The notes under the pieces are model-generated. The model saw only the letters and a list, made by a program, of their open reading frames with translations. It was not told where the DNA came from and ran no database searches. Below, piece after piece: positions 19,452 through 28,612 of a stretch of 43,124 nucleotides of DNA; the stretch's first letter is position 1, and every line of letters starts with the position of its first letter. Made by a program: the position numbers and the translations under genes. The stretch is from the NCBI GenBank assembly GCA_015060835.1, contig SUXT01000012.1:1-43124 (forward strand), given 5' to 3'. The stretch comes from Bacteroidales bacterium. GTDB taxonomy: Bacteria > Bacteroidota > Bacteroidia > Bacteroidales > Bacteroidaceae.

Positions 19452-20447
19452 ATGAATGGTACAATAGACATTCGTGAATTGAACGAAATGATTGAAAGGC
19501 AGAGTGGTTTTGTAACCAATTTGCAGACAGGTATGAATCAGGTGATTGTAGGTCAGAAGCACCTTGTTGAGTCATTGCTCATAGGTCTTTTGGCAGATGG
19601 TCATGTACTGCTCGAAGGTGTTCCCGGTTTGGCAAAGACACTCGCCATAAAGACTCTTGCGAGCCTTGTTGACGGAGATTTCAGCCGCATTCAGTTTACT
19701 CCCGACCTCTTGCCTGCCGACGTTATCGGTACAATGGTTTACAGTCAGAAAGAGGAGAAATTCAAGTCAAATAAAGGCCCTGTGTTTGCCAACTTCGTGC
19801 TTGCCGACGAGATTAACCGTGCGCCCGCAAAAGTGCAGAGTGCGCTTCTTGAGGCGATGCAGGAGAGACAGGTTACTATAGGTAAGGAGACTTTCCCTCT
19901 GCCGCAGCCTTTCCTTGTGCTTGCTACACAGAACCCCATCGAGCAGGAGGGTACCTATCCTTTGCCCGAGGCACAGGTAGACCGTTTCATGCTTAAAGTG
20001 ATTATCGGTTATCCCGAAATTTCTGAGGAGAAGAAGATTATCAGACAGAATATCACAGGTGAGAAAATAGAAGTAAAGCCTATTTTGAAGCCAGAGGAGA
20101 TTGTTGAGGCAAGAAAGGTTGTAAGACAGGTTTATATTGACGAGAAAATCGAACAGTATATTGCTGATATTGTCTTTGCTACACGTTACCCCGACAAATA
20201 CAATATGCGCGAAATGAAGGATTATATCTCATTCGGTGCTTCGCCTCGTGCATCAATCAATCTTGCTCTTGCAGCCCGCGCCTATGCATTCATCAAGCGT
20301 CGCGGATATGTTATCCCCGAGGATGTGCGTGCAGTTGCACATGATGTATTGCGTCACCGCATCGGTCTGAGCTACGAGGCTGAGGCAAACAACATGACAG
20401 CAGACGAGATTGTCAGCAAAATTCTCAACAGCGTAGAGGTGCCTTAA
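19452..20447 (+). CDS. MoxR family AAA+ ATPase
   Basis: 331 residues. A MoxR-type AAA+ protein, thought to act as a chaperone on the von Willebrand A (vWA) proteins encoded beside it. Walker A is GVPGLAKT, Walker B is VLADEINRA, sensor 1 is ATQNPIEQEGTYPLPEAQVDRF, and the arginine-rich sensor 2 region follows in SPRASINLALAARA. It is the first gene of an eight-gene operon and ends 9 bases before the DUF58 gene. Confidence 0.95.
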   Translation: MNGTIDIRELNEMIERQSGFVTNLQTGMNQVIVGQKHLVESLLIGLLADGHVLLEGVPGLAKTLAIKTLASLVDGDFSRIQFTPDLLPADVIGTMVYSQKEEKFKSNKGPVFANFVLADEINRAPAKVQSALLEAMQERQVTIGKETFPLPQPFLVLATQNPIEQEGTYPLPEAQVDRFMLKVIIGYPEISEEKKIIRQNITGEKIEVKPILKPEEIVEARKVVRQVYIDEKIEQYIADIVFATRYPDKYNMREMKDYISFGASPRASINLALAARAYAFIKRRGYVIPEDVRAVAHDVLRHRIGLSYEAEANNMTADEIVSKILNSVEVP

Positions 20448-20456
20448 TGTTCTTTT

Positions 20457-21326
20457 ATGGAGACGAGTGAGCTGATTAAAAAAGTCCGTAAAATCGAGAT
20501 TAAGACGCGTGGACTCTCGCATAATATATTTGCGGGACAATATCACTCTGCATTCAAGGGACGAGGTATGTCCTTCAGCGAAGTGCGTGAATATCAGTAT
20601 GGCGACGATGTGCGCGATATTGACTGGAATGTTACTGCCCGTTTCCACAAGCCTTTCGTTAAGGTCTTTGAAGAGGAGCGTGAACTTACGGTTATGTTAC
20701 TGGTGGATGTTTCGGAGAGTCTTTCTTTCGGAACAGCCTGCCGTACTAAGCGCGATATGTTGACGGAGATAGCTGCAACATTGGCATTTGCCGCAATACA
20801 GAACAACGATAAGATTGGTGTTATTTTCTTCTCGGACAAGGTGGAGAAGTTTATTCCTCCTCAGAAAGGAAAGAAGCATATTCTTTATATCATACGCGAA
20901 CTTCTCGGATTTGAGCCCGAGAGCAGAAAGACGGATATCAAAGTACCGTTGGAGTTCCTTACAAATGCCATCAAGAAGCGTTGCACAGCGTTTATCCTCA
21001 GCGACTTCATAACAGAATCGGATTATACGAGCGCACTAACCATTGCCAACCGCAAGCACGATGTCGTTGCCATTCAGGTGTATGACCGTCGAGTGGCTGA
21101 GCTGCCTAAGGTGGGGCTTATGAAGATGCTCGATGCTGAGAGCGGCGACGAAGTGTATGTTGATACCTCTTCGTCGAGAGTGCAGAATGCCCACAAAGAG
21201 TGGTGGAGAGAGCAGTGCTCCAAGCGCGAGACTGTTTTTGCGAAAAGTCGTGTGGACTCAGTTTCAATAAGGACAGACGAGGATTATGTAAAGTCACTTA
21301 TAGCCTTGTTTGCAAGGAGAGGATAG
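20457..21326 (+). CDS. DUF58 domain protein with vWA-like fold
   Basis: 289 residues. The family signature is clear: GQYHSAFKGRGMSFSEVREY followed by YGDDVRDIDWNVTAR. The second half is vWA-like, with LLVDVSESLSFG as the metal-site region. It is soluble, without signal or membrane helices. DUF58 proteins are regular partners of MoxR in such operons. Starting at ATG 20457 gives the usual length. Confidence 0.93.
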   Translation: METSELIKKVRKIEIKTRGLSHNIFAGQYHSAFKGRGMSFSEVREYQYGDDVRDIDWNVTARFHKPFVKVFEEERELTVMLLVDVSESLSFGTACRTKRDMLTEIAATLAFAAIQNNDKIGVIFFSDKVEKFIPPQKGKKHILYIIRELLGFEPESRKTDIKVPLEFLTNAIKKRCTAFILSDFITESDYTSALTIANRKHDVVAIQVYDRRVAELPKVGLMKMLDAESGDEVYVDTSSSRVQNAHKEWWREQCSKRETVFAKSRVDSVSIRTDEDYVKSLIALFARRG

Positions 21327-21350
21327 GAGTGCACTTGTTTATTGCGTAAA

Positions 21351-22439
21351 ATGAATATGAAAAATAAATTCAGGATTTTTCTACTTAATATATTTATGGT
21401 TGCTTTCTGTGTAAATGCAACTTCACAGAATGTAACCATAAATGCCGAAATTGATTCTTTTCAGAGGCTTATAGGCGAGCAGGCAAGGATTAAACTTGAA
21501 GTTACGGCCGACAGCAAAAGCAAAATTATATTCCCTGCATTCGATGACAATATTGTCGAAGGCGTGGAGATTGTGCATATGGCCGAACCCGACACTCAGT
21601 ATCTCAATAACAAAAAGCTCATAGAAATCACAAAGGTATACACAGTAACCTCTTTCGATTCATCGCTTTATGTTATTCCTCCTTTCGAGGTTCTTGTCGA
21701 CAGCACTCCTTATTACTCCAAGGAGCTGGCGCTTGCTGTATATACTATGCCGATAGACACAACCAACCTTGATGCATTCTTTGGTCCCAAGGATATTTGG
21801 CGTACAAAATTGATGTGGGACGACTGCAAATATTCTGTTCTCTACTTTGTACTTTTCCTGCTTTTCGTTGCAGCTTTTGTGTGGGTGCTGATACGTTATC
21901 TGAATAACAAGCCTATCATACGCATAGTGAAAATCAAGCCCGAAGAACCGCCGCACACAGTTGCTTTCAAGGAGTTTGAGCGCATAAAGGGTGATGGTAA
22001 ATGGCGCAGTTCGGGAATGACAAAGGAGTATTACACAGAACTTACCGATGCTTTGCGTGAATATATGAACCGTCGCTTCGACTTTAATGCTACTGAAATG
22101 ACAACTTCTGAGATTGTAGAGAATCTGCTCAGAGTGTGTGACAAGGAGAGTATTAAGGAACTTCATGAATTGCTGGTGATGGCCGACCTTGTGAAATTTG
22201 CAAAGTATGAGCCCGCCATGAACGAGAATGACAGGAATATAGTGAATGCTATCGAGTTCGTAAATAATACAAAGATAGAGGTAGCGCCCGAATCACTCCG
22301 CCCGGTGGAGAAGAAGATTGTGAATCATCGTTCAAAGAGACAGAAGATGCTGCTGTTAGTCAGTGTTGCACTGCTTGCTGTTGCTGCAATTGCGCTATTG
22401 GTACTGCTGATATATGAACTTTACTATCTTTTTGCATAG
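21351..22439 (+). CDS. BatD-like membrane protein of the Bat operon
   Basis: 362 residues from ATG 21351 (an ATG at 21357 is also possible). It has an N-terminal signal segment (FRIFLLNIFMVAFCVNATSQ), a beta-rich periplasmic domain, one transmembrane helix near residue 170 (YFVLFLLFVAAFVWVLI), a helical cytoplasmic domain with YTELTDALREYMNRRF, and a final transmembrane helix at the C-terminus. The layout resembles a shortened BatD with an extra tail anchor, and the cytoplasmic segment resembles the end of the BatD encoded at 25264. It stands where many Bacteroides Bat operons have a gene of unknown function. Confidence 0.8.
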   Translation: MNMKNKFRIFLLNIFMVAFCVNATSQNVTINAEIDSFQRLIGEQARIKLEVTADSKSKIIFPAFDDNIVEGVEIVHMAEPDTQYLNNKKLIEITKVYTVTSFDSSLYVIPPFEVLVDSTPYYSKELALAVYTMPIDTTNLDAFFGPKDIWRTKLMWDDCKYSVLYFVLFLLFVAAFVWVLIRYLNNKPIIRIVKIKPEEPPHTVAFKEFERIKGDGKWRSSGMTKEYYTELTDALREYMNRRFDFNATEMTTSEIVENLLRVCDKESIKELHELLVMADLVKFAKYEPAMNENDRNIVNAIEFVNNTKIEVAPESLRPVEKKIVNHRSKRQKMLLLVSVALLAVAAIALLVLLIYELYYLFA

Positions 22440-22463
22440 TAACATATTTATATATAGAAAATT

Positions 22464-23453
22464 ATGATTTTTTCAAATATACTTGCCTTTTTGTTGTTTA
22501 TACCGCTGATAGGATATATCGTGTGGTATATTCTTATCGGGCGTCGCAAGAGTCCGACAATCAAGGTCTCTACAGTTGTCCCATTCTTGAAAAAGGATAT
22601 AAGAAGTTACAAGAACTACTTGTTGCATCTGCCATTTGCTCTGCGTGTGATTGCACTCGCGATGATGATAATGGTACTTGCGCGTCCGCAGTCGACAAAC
22701 AGCTGGCAGAACAGCGATGTTGAAGGAATTGACATCATGCTTGCGATGGACGTGTCTACAAGTATGCTTGCAATGGATCTTGCTCCCAACCGTCTGGAGG
22801 CTGCAAAACAGGTAGCAGCTGAATTCATCAACGGCCGTCCGAATGACAATATAGGTCTTACCATTTTTGCAGGTGAGAGCTTCACACAGTGCCCGCTTAC
22901 AGTTGACCATGCAGTGTTACTGAATATGTTGAATGCTGTCAAATGCGACATTGCTGCGCAGGGAATAATAGAAGATGGTACAGCCATAGGTATGGGAATA
23001 GCCAATGCTGTAAGCCGTCTGAAAGAGAGCAAGGCAAAATCAAAAGTGATAATACTGCTCACCGACGGTTCGAACAACAGAGGCGAAATTTCTCCTGAAG
23101 CAGCAGCTGAGATTGCCAAACAGTTCGGTGTAAGAGTCTACACAATCGGTGTTGGAACAACAGGTGAGGCACCATATCCCTACAATGGTCATGTAATAAA
23201 TGTACCTGTAGAGATTGACGAAACCACATTGAACAAAATAGCAACCATTGCCGATGGAAACTATTATCGTGCAACAAACAACGACAAACTCAAGGAGGTC
23301 TATGAAAAAATCGACAAACTTGAGCGTACAAAATTGCAGGTAAAAGAGTACAGTCGCAAGGAAGAAGAATATGCAATCTTTGCAATCATTGCATTGGCAG
23401 CGCTGATGCTTGAACTCCTTCTGCGCAACACATTGCTGAAAACAATACCTTAA
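22464..23453 (+). CDS. batA: BatA, vWA-domain membrane protein
   Basis: 329 residues. N-terminal transmembrane helices (about 1-20 and 55-75) precede a vWA domain whose metal-ion site reads AMDVSTSML, with a later LTDGSNNRGE, and a C-terminal transmembrane helix (about 305-325). The Bat genes were named for aerotolerance in Bacteroides fragilis. The precise biochemical role remains unclear. It lies 24 bases after the BatD-like gene and 11 before batB. Confidence 0.92.
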   Translation: MIFSNILAFLLFIPLIGYIVWYILIGRRKSPTIKVSTVVPFLKKDIRSYKNYLLHLPFALRVIALAMMIMVLARPQSTNSWQNSDVEGIDIMLAMDVSTSMLAMDLAPNRLEAAKQVAAEFINGRPNDNIGLTIFAGESFTQCPLTVDHAVLLNMLNAVKCDIAAQGIIEDGTAIGMGIANAVSRLKESKAKSKVIILLTDGSNNRGEISPEAAAEIAKQFGVRVYTIGVGTTGEAPYPYNGHVINVPVEIDETTLNKIATIADGNYYRATNNDKLKEVYEKIDKLERTKLQVKEYSRKEEEYAIFAIIALAALMLELLLRNTLLKTIP

Positions 23454-23464
23454 ACACAACAGCC

Positions 23465-24502
23465 ATGAGATTTGCCAATCCCGAATATTTATATCTTCTC
23501 ATTTTGGTTCCGCTTTTTGTAGCGGTCTATATTATTTCAAACCATCGTCGTATTAAGCGGTTGAAGGAGTATGGCGATGCGGCATTGCTAAAGGAACTTA
23601 TGCCCGACCTTTCGGCATATCGCCCGACTGTGAAATTCACTCTGTCGATGGTGGCGATGGTGCTGATGACGGTAGTTCTTGCCCGTCCGCAGTTCGGCTC
23701 GAAAATGGAAACAGTTACCCGACAGGGTATTGAGACAATTATTGCGCTCGACATTTCAAACTCGATGCTTGCAGAGGATATTGCCCCCAACCGTCTTGAA
23801 AAGTCAAAAAAAATTATATCACGTCTCATTGATAAATTCGAGAATGATAAAGTGGGACTGATTGTCTTTGCAGGAGATGCATTTGTGCAGTTGCCCATAA
23901 CCAACGACTTTGTGTCGGCAAAAATGTTCATGGAGACTATTACACCGGCGCTTATAAGCCGTCAGGGAACCGACATTGGTGCTGCAATCAATCTTGCAAT
24001 GAAGAGTTTCACTCCCAATAAAGAGGTTGGAAAGGCAGTGATTGTAATCACTGACGGCGAGAACCACGAGGGTGGAGCAGAAGAGGCTGCAAAGGCTGCC
24101 GTTCAGAATGGAATCTCAATATATATGTTAGGAGTCGGTTCGACTGATGGTGCTCCTATACCTGATGTCTCTTCGGGCGACTATAGACGCGACAAGGAGG
24201 GTAATGTCATCGTTACCAGACTTAACGAGGAGATGAGCCAGAATATCGCTAAAGCCGGTAACGGAGCATATATTCGCGTGGATAATACCAATAATGCACA
24301 GAAACTACTTGAAAAGGAGATTGATAAGCTTGCAAAGGCTGATGTTTCTACAGATGTATTTACAGAGTACGATGAACAGTTCCATCTGGTTGCGTGGTTG
24401 GTACTTATACTCCTCGTTGCAGATATATTGATACTTCCCGGAAAAAGCAGACTTACGAGAAACTTCAACCTCTTCGGCGAAAAAACAGATAAAAACAAGT
24501 AG
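23465..24502 (+). CDS. batB: BatB, vWA-domain membrane protein
   Basis: 345 residues, a paralogue of the preceding BatA with the same layout: two N-terminal membrane segments, a vWA domain with metal site ALDISNSMLAED and ITDGENHEGG, and one C-terminal membrane helix (WLVLILLVADILILPG). The order batA-batB-batC is as in B. fragilis. It is longer than BatA at the C-terminus, ending in a basic tail. Confidence 0.92.
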   Translation: MRFANPEYLYLLILVPLFVAVYIISNHRRIKRLKEYGDAALLKELMPDLSAYRPTVKFTLSMVAMVLMTVVLARPQFGSKMETVTRQGIETIIALDISNSMLAEDIAPNRLEKSKKIISRLIDKFENDKVGLIVFAGDAFVQLPITNDFVSAKMFMETITPALISRQGTDIGAAINLAMKSFTPNKEVGKAVIVITDGENHEGGAEEAAKAAVQNGISIYMLGVGSTDGAPIPDVSSGDYRRDKEGNVIVTRLNEEMSQNIAKAGNGAYIRVDNTNNAQKLLEKEIDKLAKADVSTDVFTEYDEQFHLVAWLVLILLVADILILPGKSRLTRNFNLFGEKTDKNK

Positions 24503-24506
24503 CATT

Positions 24507-25226
24507 ATGTCAAATATCAGATATTATATTATCCTTTCGATTCTCTGCATTTTTACTCAAGCAAATGCACAGAGAGATTATCGCGACTATCTGCGCGGAG
24601 GAAACAAACTCTACACTGACAGCATTTTCGATAAATCGGAAATACAGTACCGCAAGGCGATTGAAAAAGATGCGAATGGCGTGGATGCGTTATACAACTT
24701 AGGCAATTCGCTTCTTTTGCAGAATAAGGCTAAGGATGCTATGGATCAGTATCAGATAGTAGAGAAACGCGAAAACAATCCCGAAAGACTCGCGCAAGTA
24801 CACCATAATAAAGGTGTTATACACCACGGAAGCAAGGATTACGCAGCAGCAGTGGAGGCATATAAGGAATCACTGCGCAAGAACCCGCATGACCATGAGA
24901 CTCGCTACAATCTTGCACTCGCAATGCACCATCTGAAACAGCAACAGCAGCAGGATCAGCAGCAACAACAGCAGGAACAGGAAAAGAAAGAGGAGGAGAA
25001 GCAGGAGCAACAACAGCAGCAGAATCAGAATCAAAAGGAGCAGGAACAACAAGAACAGGAGCAGCAGCAGAATCAACAACAACAGCAACAGGAGCAGCAA
25101 CAGCAGATGTCTAAGGAGAATGCCGAGCAGATGCTACAAGCTGCCATGCAGGACGAAAAAGATGTTCAGGAAAAGGTGAAGAAGATGATGCAAATGCGAG
25201 GCCGCAAACTCGAAAAAGATTGGTAA
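24507..25226 (+). CDS. batC: BatC, TPR protein with glutamine-rich tract
   Basis: 239 residues. It has a signal peptide (about 1-22, ending ANAQ), then two or three TPR repeats (about 28-140, including VDALYNLGNSLLLQ and ETRYNLALAMHHL), then a glutamine-rich stretch at 145-200 and a helical basic C-terminus (EKVKKMMQMRGRKLEKDW). BatC proteins are periplasmic TPR proteins expected to hold partners of the Bat complex. The Q-rich tract is common in length-variable form in such proteins, but here it makes up almost a quarter of the chain. Confidence 0.9.
   Translation: MSNIRYYIILSILCIFTQANAQRDYRDYLRGGNKLYTDSIFDKSEIQYRKAIEKDANGVDALYNLGNSLLLQNKAKDAMDQYQIVEKRENNPERLAQVHHNKGVIHHGSKDYAAAVEAYKESLRKNPHDHETRYNLALAMHHLKQQQQQDQQQQQQEQEKKEEEKQEQQQQQNQNQKEQEQQEQEQQQNQQQQQQEQQQQMSKENAEQMLQAAMQDEKDVQEKVKKMMQMRGRKLEKDW
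24939..25106 (+). repeat. CAG/CAA-rich low-complexity tract in batC
   Basis: 168 bases of interleaved CAG, CAA and GAG codons, encoding residues 145-200 of BatC, with 37 glutamines in 56 residues. Codons are mixed rather than a pure triplet run, which should limit slippage, but the tract is a likely site of length variation between strains. Confidence 0.9.
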
Positions 25227-25263
25227 ACAAAATATACTATTACAATAGGATAGAACAAACATA

Positions 25264-27087
25264 ATGAAGAGACTAATTTCTACATTTACAGGACTTTTTA
25301 TAATATTGGCAGTGGCGTTTGCCGATGAGATATCATTCGTGGCATCCGCACCGAATGCAGTAGTTGTCGGCCAACAATTCAAATTAAGCTACAAGGTGAA
25401 CCGTGGAAACGCAAAAGAGTTGCATATTCCCTCGATTGACGGCTTTACGATACTCATGGGGCCCTCACGCTCATCATCATCGAGCTACAGTAATTACAAC
25501 GGCCAGGTAACATCTACTGTAAGTCTTACATACACATACATTCTGAAAGCAGAAAAGGAGGGTACTTTCACTCTTCCTGCAGCAACAACTGAGGTTGAGG
25601 GCAAACAGGTGAAATCCAATTCAGTGGAGATAAAAGTTCTACCGCAAGACAAGCAGCAGGCAGGTTCACAGACATCGGCACAATCAGGGGGTAGCGGATC
25701 TTCGGCTGAAATAGGTAAGAATGATCTCTTCATGACTGCTATTCTCAACAAGACAAAAATATTCGAGCAGGAGGCTGTGCTTCTGACCTATAAGGTATAT
25801 TCGGCTGTTAATCTCACATCGCTGAACGGTAAAATGCCTACACTCAAAGAGTTCCACATTCAGGAAATTGACCTTCCGCAGCAGAAGGAGTGGCAGCTTG
25901 AGCACTATAATGGCCGCAATTACCGCGCACTCACATGGAGACAATATCTGCTCTTCCCGCAACAGTCGGGAGATATTGAAATCCCCTCGGTGGCATTTGA
26001 AGGCATAGTGGCACAGCAGGTGCGCACAAGTATGGACCCGTTCGATATGTTCTTCAATGGCGGCAGTCAGTATGTCGAGGTTAAAAAGACACTTAATACT
26101 CCTGCCCTCAAGCTAAAAGTAGAAAATCTCCCCTCGGGTAAGCCCGAAGGTTTCTCAGGCGGTGTAGGAGAATTCAATATAAAGTCGAGCCTGAGCGCAT
26201 CAGAAGTCAAAGCTAACGAAGCTGTTACCATGCGCATAACAATTTCAGGCGTAGGTAATATGAAACTGCTGAAGACCCCTGAAGTCAATTTCCCTGCCGA
26301 CTTTGAGGTCTATGATCCTAAAGTCGACAACAATTTCAGCGTTAAGAGCAACGGTCTCTCAGGAAACAAGATTATAGAGTATCTTGTAATTCCTCGCCAT
26401 GCCGGTACATTTACAATCCCTTCGGTTAAATTCTCATATTTCGATGTCAAGCAACAGCAGTACAAGATACTTGAAACAGAGCCTTATACATTGACAGTAG
26501 CTAAGGGCAAGGGTAGTGATTCGCAAGTAGCTACAGGCTATGTGAGCAAAGAGGATCTTAAACTGTTGGGCAAGGATATACGCTTCATAAAGAATGGGGA
26601 TACAAGCTACTTCAGCAAAGAAAATACATTCTTTGCCTCCACCGCATATATGCTTTGCTACCTGATACCCCTCATTCTCTGTATTGCATACATAGTAATC
26701 TACCGCAAGAAGATGACTGAAAATGCCAACCTCACAAAGATGCGTACCAAAAAGGCGAGTAAGGTGGCTGTGAAGCGTCTGAAAGTGGCCAAGCAGATGA
26801 TGGTTGAGAAAAAGAGCAATGAATTCTACGACGAGATCCTGAAGACATTGTGGGGCTATGTGAGCGACAAACTGAGTATTCCTGTATCCAAACTATCAAA
26901 GGATAATATAGAGGCGCGACTCACCGAAAGGGGAGTAGAAGAACCGCTTATTAAGGATTTTGAAACTGTACTCAGCGAAGCGGAATTTGCCCGTTATGCC
27001 CCCGGTAACCCCGGAGAGACAATGGACAAAGTCTACAGCATGGCAATGAATGTTATTACAAAGTTGGAGGATTCGATAAAAAGATAA
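25264..27087 (+). CDS. batD: BatD, large periplasmic/membrane protein
   Basis: 607 residues. It has an N-terminal signal peptide (about 1-20), several beta-sandwich (Ig-like) repeats in the periplasm up to about residue 455, one transmembrane helix near 460-480 (YMLCYLIPLILCIAYIVI) and a helical cytoplasmic domain at 490-607. The family's N-terminal phrase is seen in FVASAPNAVVVGQQFKLSYKVN. A serine-rich loop (SSSSSYS) follows. It directly abuts batE: its stop TAA is followed at once by ATG. Confidence 0.93.
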   Translation: MKRLISTFTGLFIILAVAFADEISFVASAPNAVVVGQQFKLSYKVNRGNAKELHIPSIDGFTILMGPSRSSSSSYSNYNGQVTSTVSLTYTYILKAEKEGTFTLPAATTEVEGKQVKSNSVEIKVLPQDKQQAGSQTSAQSGGSGSSAEIGKNDLFMTAILNKTKIFEQEAVLLTYKVYSAVNLTSLNGKMPTLKEFHIQEIDLPQQKEWQLEHYNGRNYRALTWRQYLLFPQQSGDIEIPSVAFEGIVAQQVRTSMDPFDMFFNGGSQYVEVKKTLNTPALKLKVENLPSGKPEGFSGGVGEFNIKSSLSASEVKANEAVTMRITISGVGNMKLLKTPEVNFPADFEVYDPKVDNNFSVKSNGLSGNKIIEYLVIPRHAGTFTIPSVKFSYFDVKQQQYKILETEPYTLTVAKGKGSDSQVATGYVSKEDLKLLGKDIRFIKNGDTSYFSKENTFFASTAYMLCYLIPLILCIAYIVIYRKKMTENANLTKMRTKKASKVAVKRLKVAKQMMVEKKSNEFYDEILKTLWGYVSDKLSIPVSKLSKDNIEARLTERGVEEPLIKDFETVLSEAEFARYAPGNPGETMDKVYSMAMNVITKLEDSIKR

Positions 27088-27840
27088 ATGATGAAAAAGT
27101 TCATATATACAATAATGTTTGCGGCACTATCTTTGGCAGTGTCGGCACAGACAGACAAGATTGCAGCAGACAGTGCATATGTAAAAGGAGACTATAAGGC
27201 TGCCATTGAAATTTATGAGTCACTTGTTGCAAACAACGGCGAGTCTGCTGATGTTTACTACAATCTTGGAAACGCTTACTACAAAAACGAAAACATAGCC
27301 AAGGCTGTACTTAACTATGAGCGTGCGCTACTGCTTAATCCCGACGACGAGGATATCCGGTTCAATCTGGAGCTTGCACGCAGCAAGACTGTCGACAAGG
27401 TCGCACCTGAATATAAGTTCTTTCTGATGGAGTGGTTGGAGGGAATCATCAATCTGCTCTCAATCTCTGCGTGGAGTATTCTGGCAGTTGTCTCATTTGT
27501 AGTCATGCTGCTTACATTGCTTCTTTTCCTTTTCGGCAAAAGCGTGTCGACCAAAAAAACAGGATTCATCATTGCACTATTCTCTCTCTTTATTACTATA
27601 TTTGCGAATCTATCGGCGCTTCACAGGTATCACTATCTGACCGAGCGCAACGATGCAGTCATAATGGAGCCATCTGTTACAGCAAAAAGTACACCAAGCA
27701 ATTCGGGCACAGAACTGTTCGTTATACACGAGGGACGCAAGGTGAAGATATCGGATGACTCCATGAGGGAGTGGACTGAAATTGAGCTTGAAGATGGAAA
27801 CAAAGGGTGGATACCCTCATCCTCGCTCGAAAGAATTTAA
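27088..27840 (+). CDS. batE: BatE, TPR and SH3-like domain protein
   Basis: 250 residues; start ATG 27088, with a second ATG directly after it. It has a signal segment (MFAALSLAVSAQ), two TPR repeats (about 30-100, including SADVYYNLGNAYYKNENIAKAVLNYERAL in shortened form here as YYNLGNAYYKN), two transmembrane helices (about 125-175) and a C-terminal bacterial SH3-like domain ending in GNKGWIPSSSLERI. It is last in the Bat operon. I see no clear terminator in the 50 bases before the next gene, so readthrough into the PAP2 gene is possible. Confidence 0.9.
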   Translation: MMKKFIYTIMFAALSLAVSAQTDKIAADSAYVKGDYKAAIEIYESLVANNGESADVYYNLGNAYYKNENIAKAVLNYERALLLNPDDEDIRFNLELARSKTVDKVAPEYKFFLMEWLEGIINLLSISAWSILAVVSFVVMLLTLLLFLFGKSVSTKKTGFIIALFSLFITIFANLSALHRYHYLTERNDAVIMEPSVTAKSTPSNSGTELFVIHEGRKVKISDDSMREWTEIELEDGNKGWIPSSSLERI

Positions 27841-27890
27841 TTTTCCCTGCATACCGGGGAAGATAGGTAATTACGGCAAAAAAGGGAATT

Positions 27891-28604
27891 ATGTTTGATT
27901 TGGAGAAGATTATAGAATTTGACAAGCAGTTGCTTCTGATGCTCAATGGCAGTGAATCGCTCTATTGGGACGGGGTGATGAGTGTATATACAACCACTGT
28001 CGTGTGGATACCTTTTGCACTTGCGCTTGTATATCTTTTGATAAAAAACAACAGCATAATGAATTTTGTGGTCCTCCTGCTGATGATTGCCCTTGTGATT
28101 ACTCTTACAGACGGAATCACATCTACTATATGCAAGCCCCTGTTTGCACGTCTCCGTCCCACGCACGACCCTTATATAATGTATATGGTCGATGTAGTGA
28201 ACAACTACCGTGCATATAAATATGGCTTCATGTCGAGCCATGCTGCAAATTCATTCGGAGTGGCTGTCTTTGTGATGCTGCTTGTCAGGCACAGACTGCT
28301 AAGTGTGTCGGTTACCGTGTGGGCACTGATAAACTGCTATTCGCGCATCTATCTGGGTGTGCATTACCCTGGCGATATTCTCTGCGGTGCACTTGTAGGA
28401 ATATTGTGCGGTGCACTTGTATACCGTCTCTATTCGTTCATAAGTGACAAGATGAGAAGAAATTACAACGGATGGGTGTCCGACAATTATACAAAAAGCG
28501 GTTATTCGGTATCTGATGTGCATTTTATGCTGATGGTTCTTTTTGGTACCTTTGCACTGATACCCGTATTTGCATTCATCACCTTGCATAACAAATTTAT
28601 CTGA
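27891..28604 (+). CDS. PAP2 superfamily membrane phosphatase
   Basis: 237 residues with five or six transmembrane helices. The three PAP2 motifs are present: KPLFARLRP (Kx6RP), MSSHAANSFG in place of PSGH, and SRIYLGVHYPGD (SRx5Hx3D). Substrates of such enzymes are lipid phosphates, such as undecaprenyl pyrophosphate, phosphatidic acid or lipid A 1-phosphate, and the sequence does not decide among them. The adjacent acyltransferase gene (8 bases downstream) favours an envelope lipid role. A hydrophilic segment near 190-210 separates the last helix. Confidence 0.88.
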   Translation: MFDLEKIIEFDKQLLLMLNGSESLYWDGVMSVYTTTVVWIPFALALVYLLIKNNSIMNFVVLLLMIALVITLTDGITSTICKPLFARLRPTHDPYIMYMVDVVNNYRAYKYGFMSSHAANSFGVAVFVMLLVRHRLLSVSVTVWALINCYSRIYLGVHYPGDILCGALVGILCGALVYRLYSFISDKMRRNYNGWVSDNYTKSGYSVSDVHFMLMVLFGTFALIPVFAFITLHNKFI

Positions 28605-28612
28605 TCTATACT

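Noticed and set aside
24870-25100. A leucine-rich antisense ORF opposite batC
   Set aside because: It is the complement of the CAG/CAA tract, which reads as Leu codons on the other strand.
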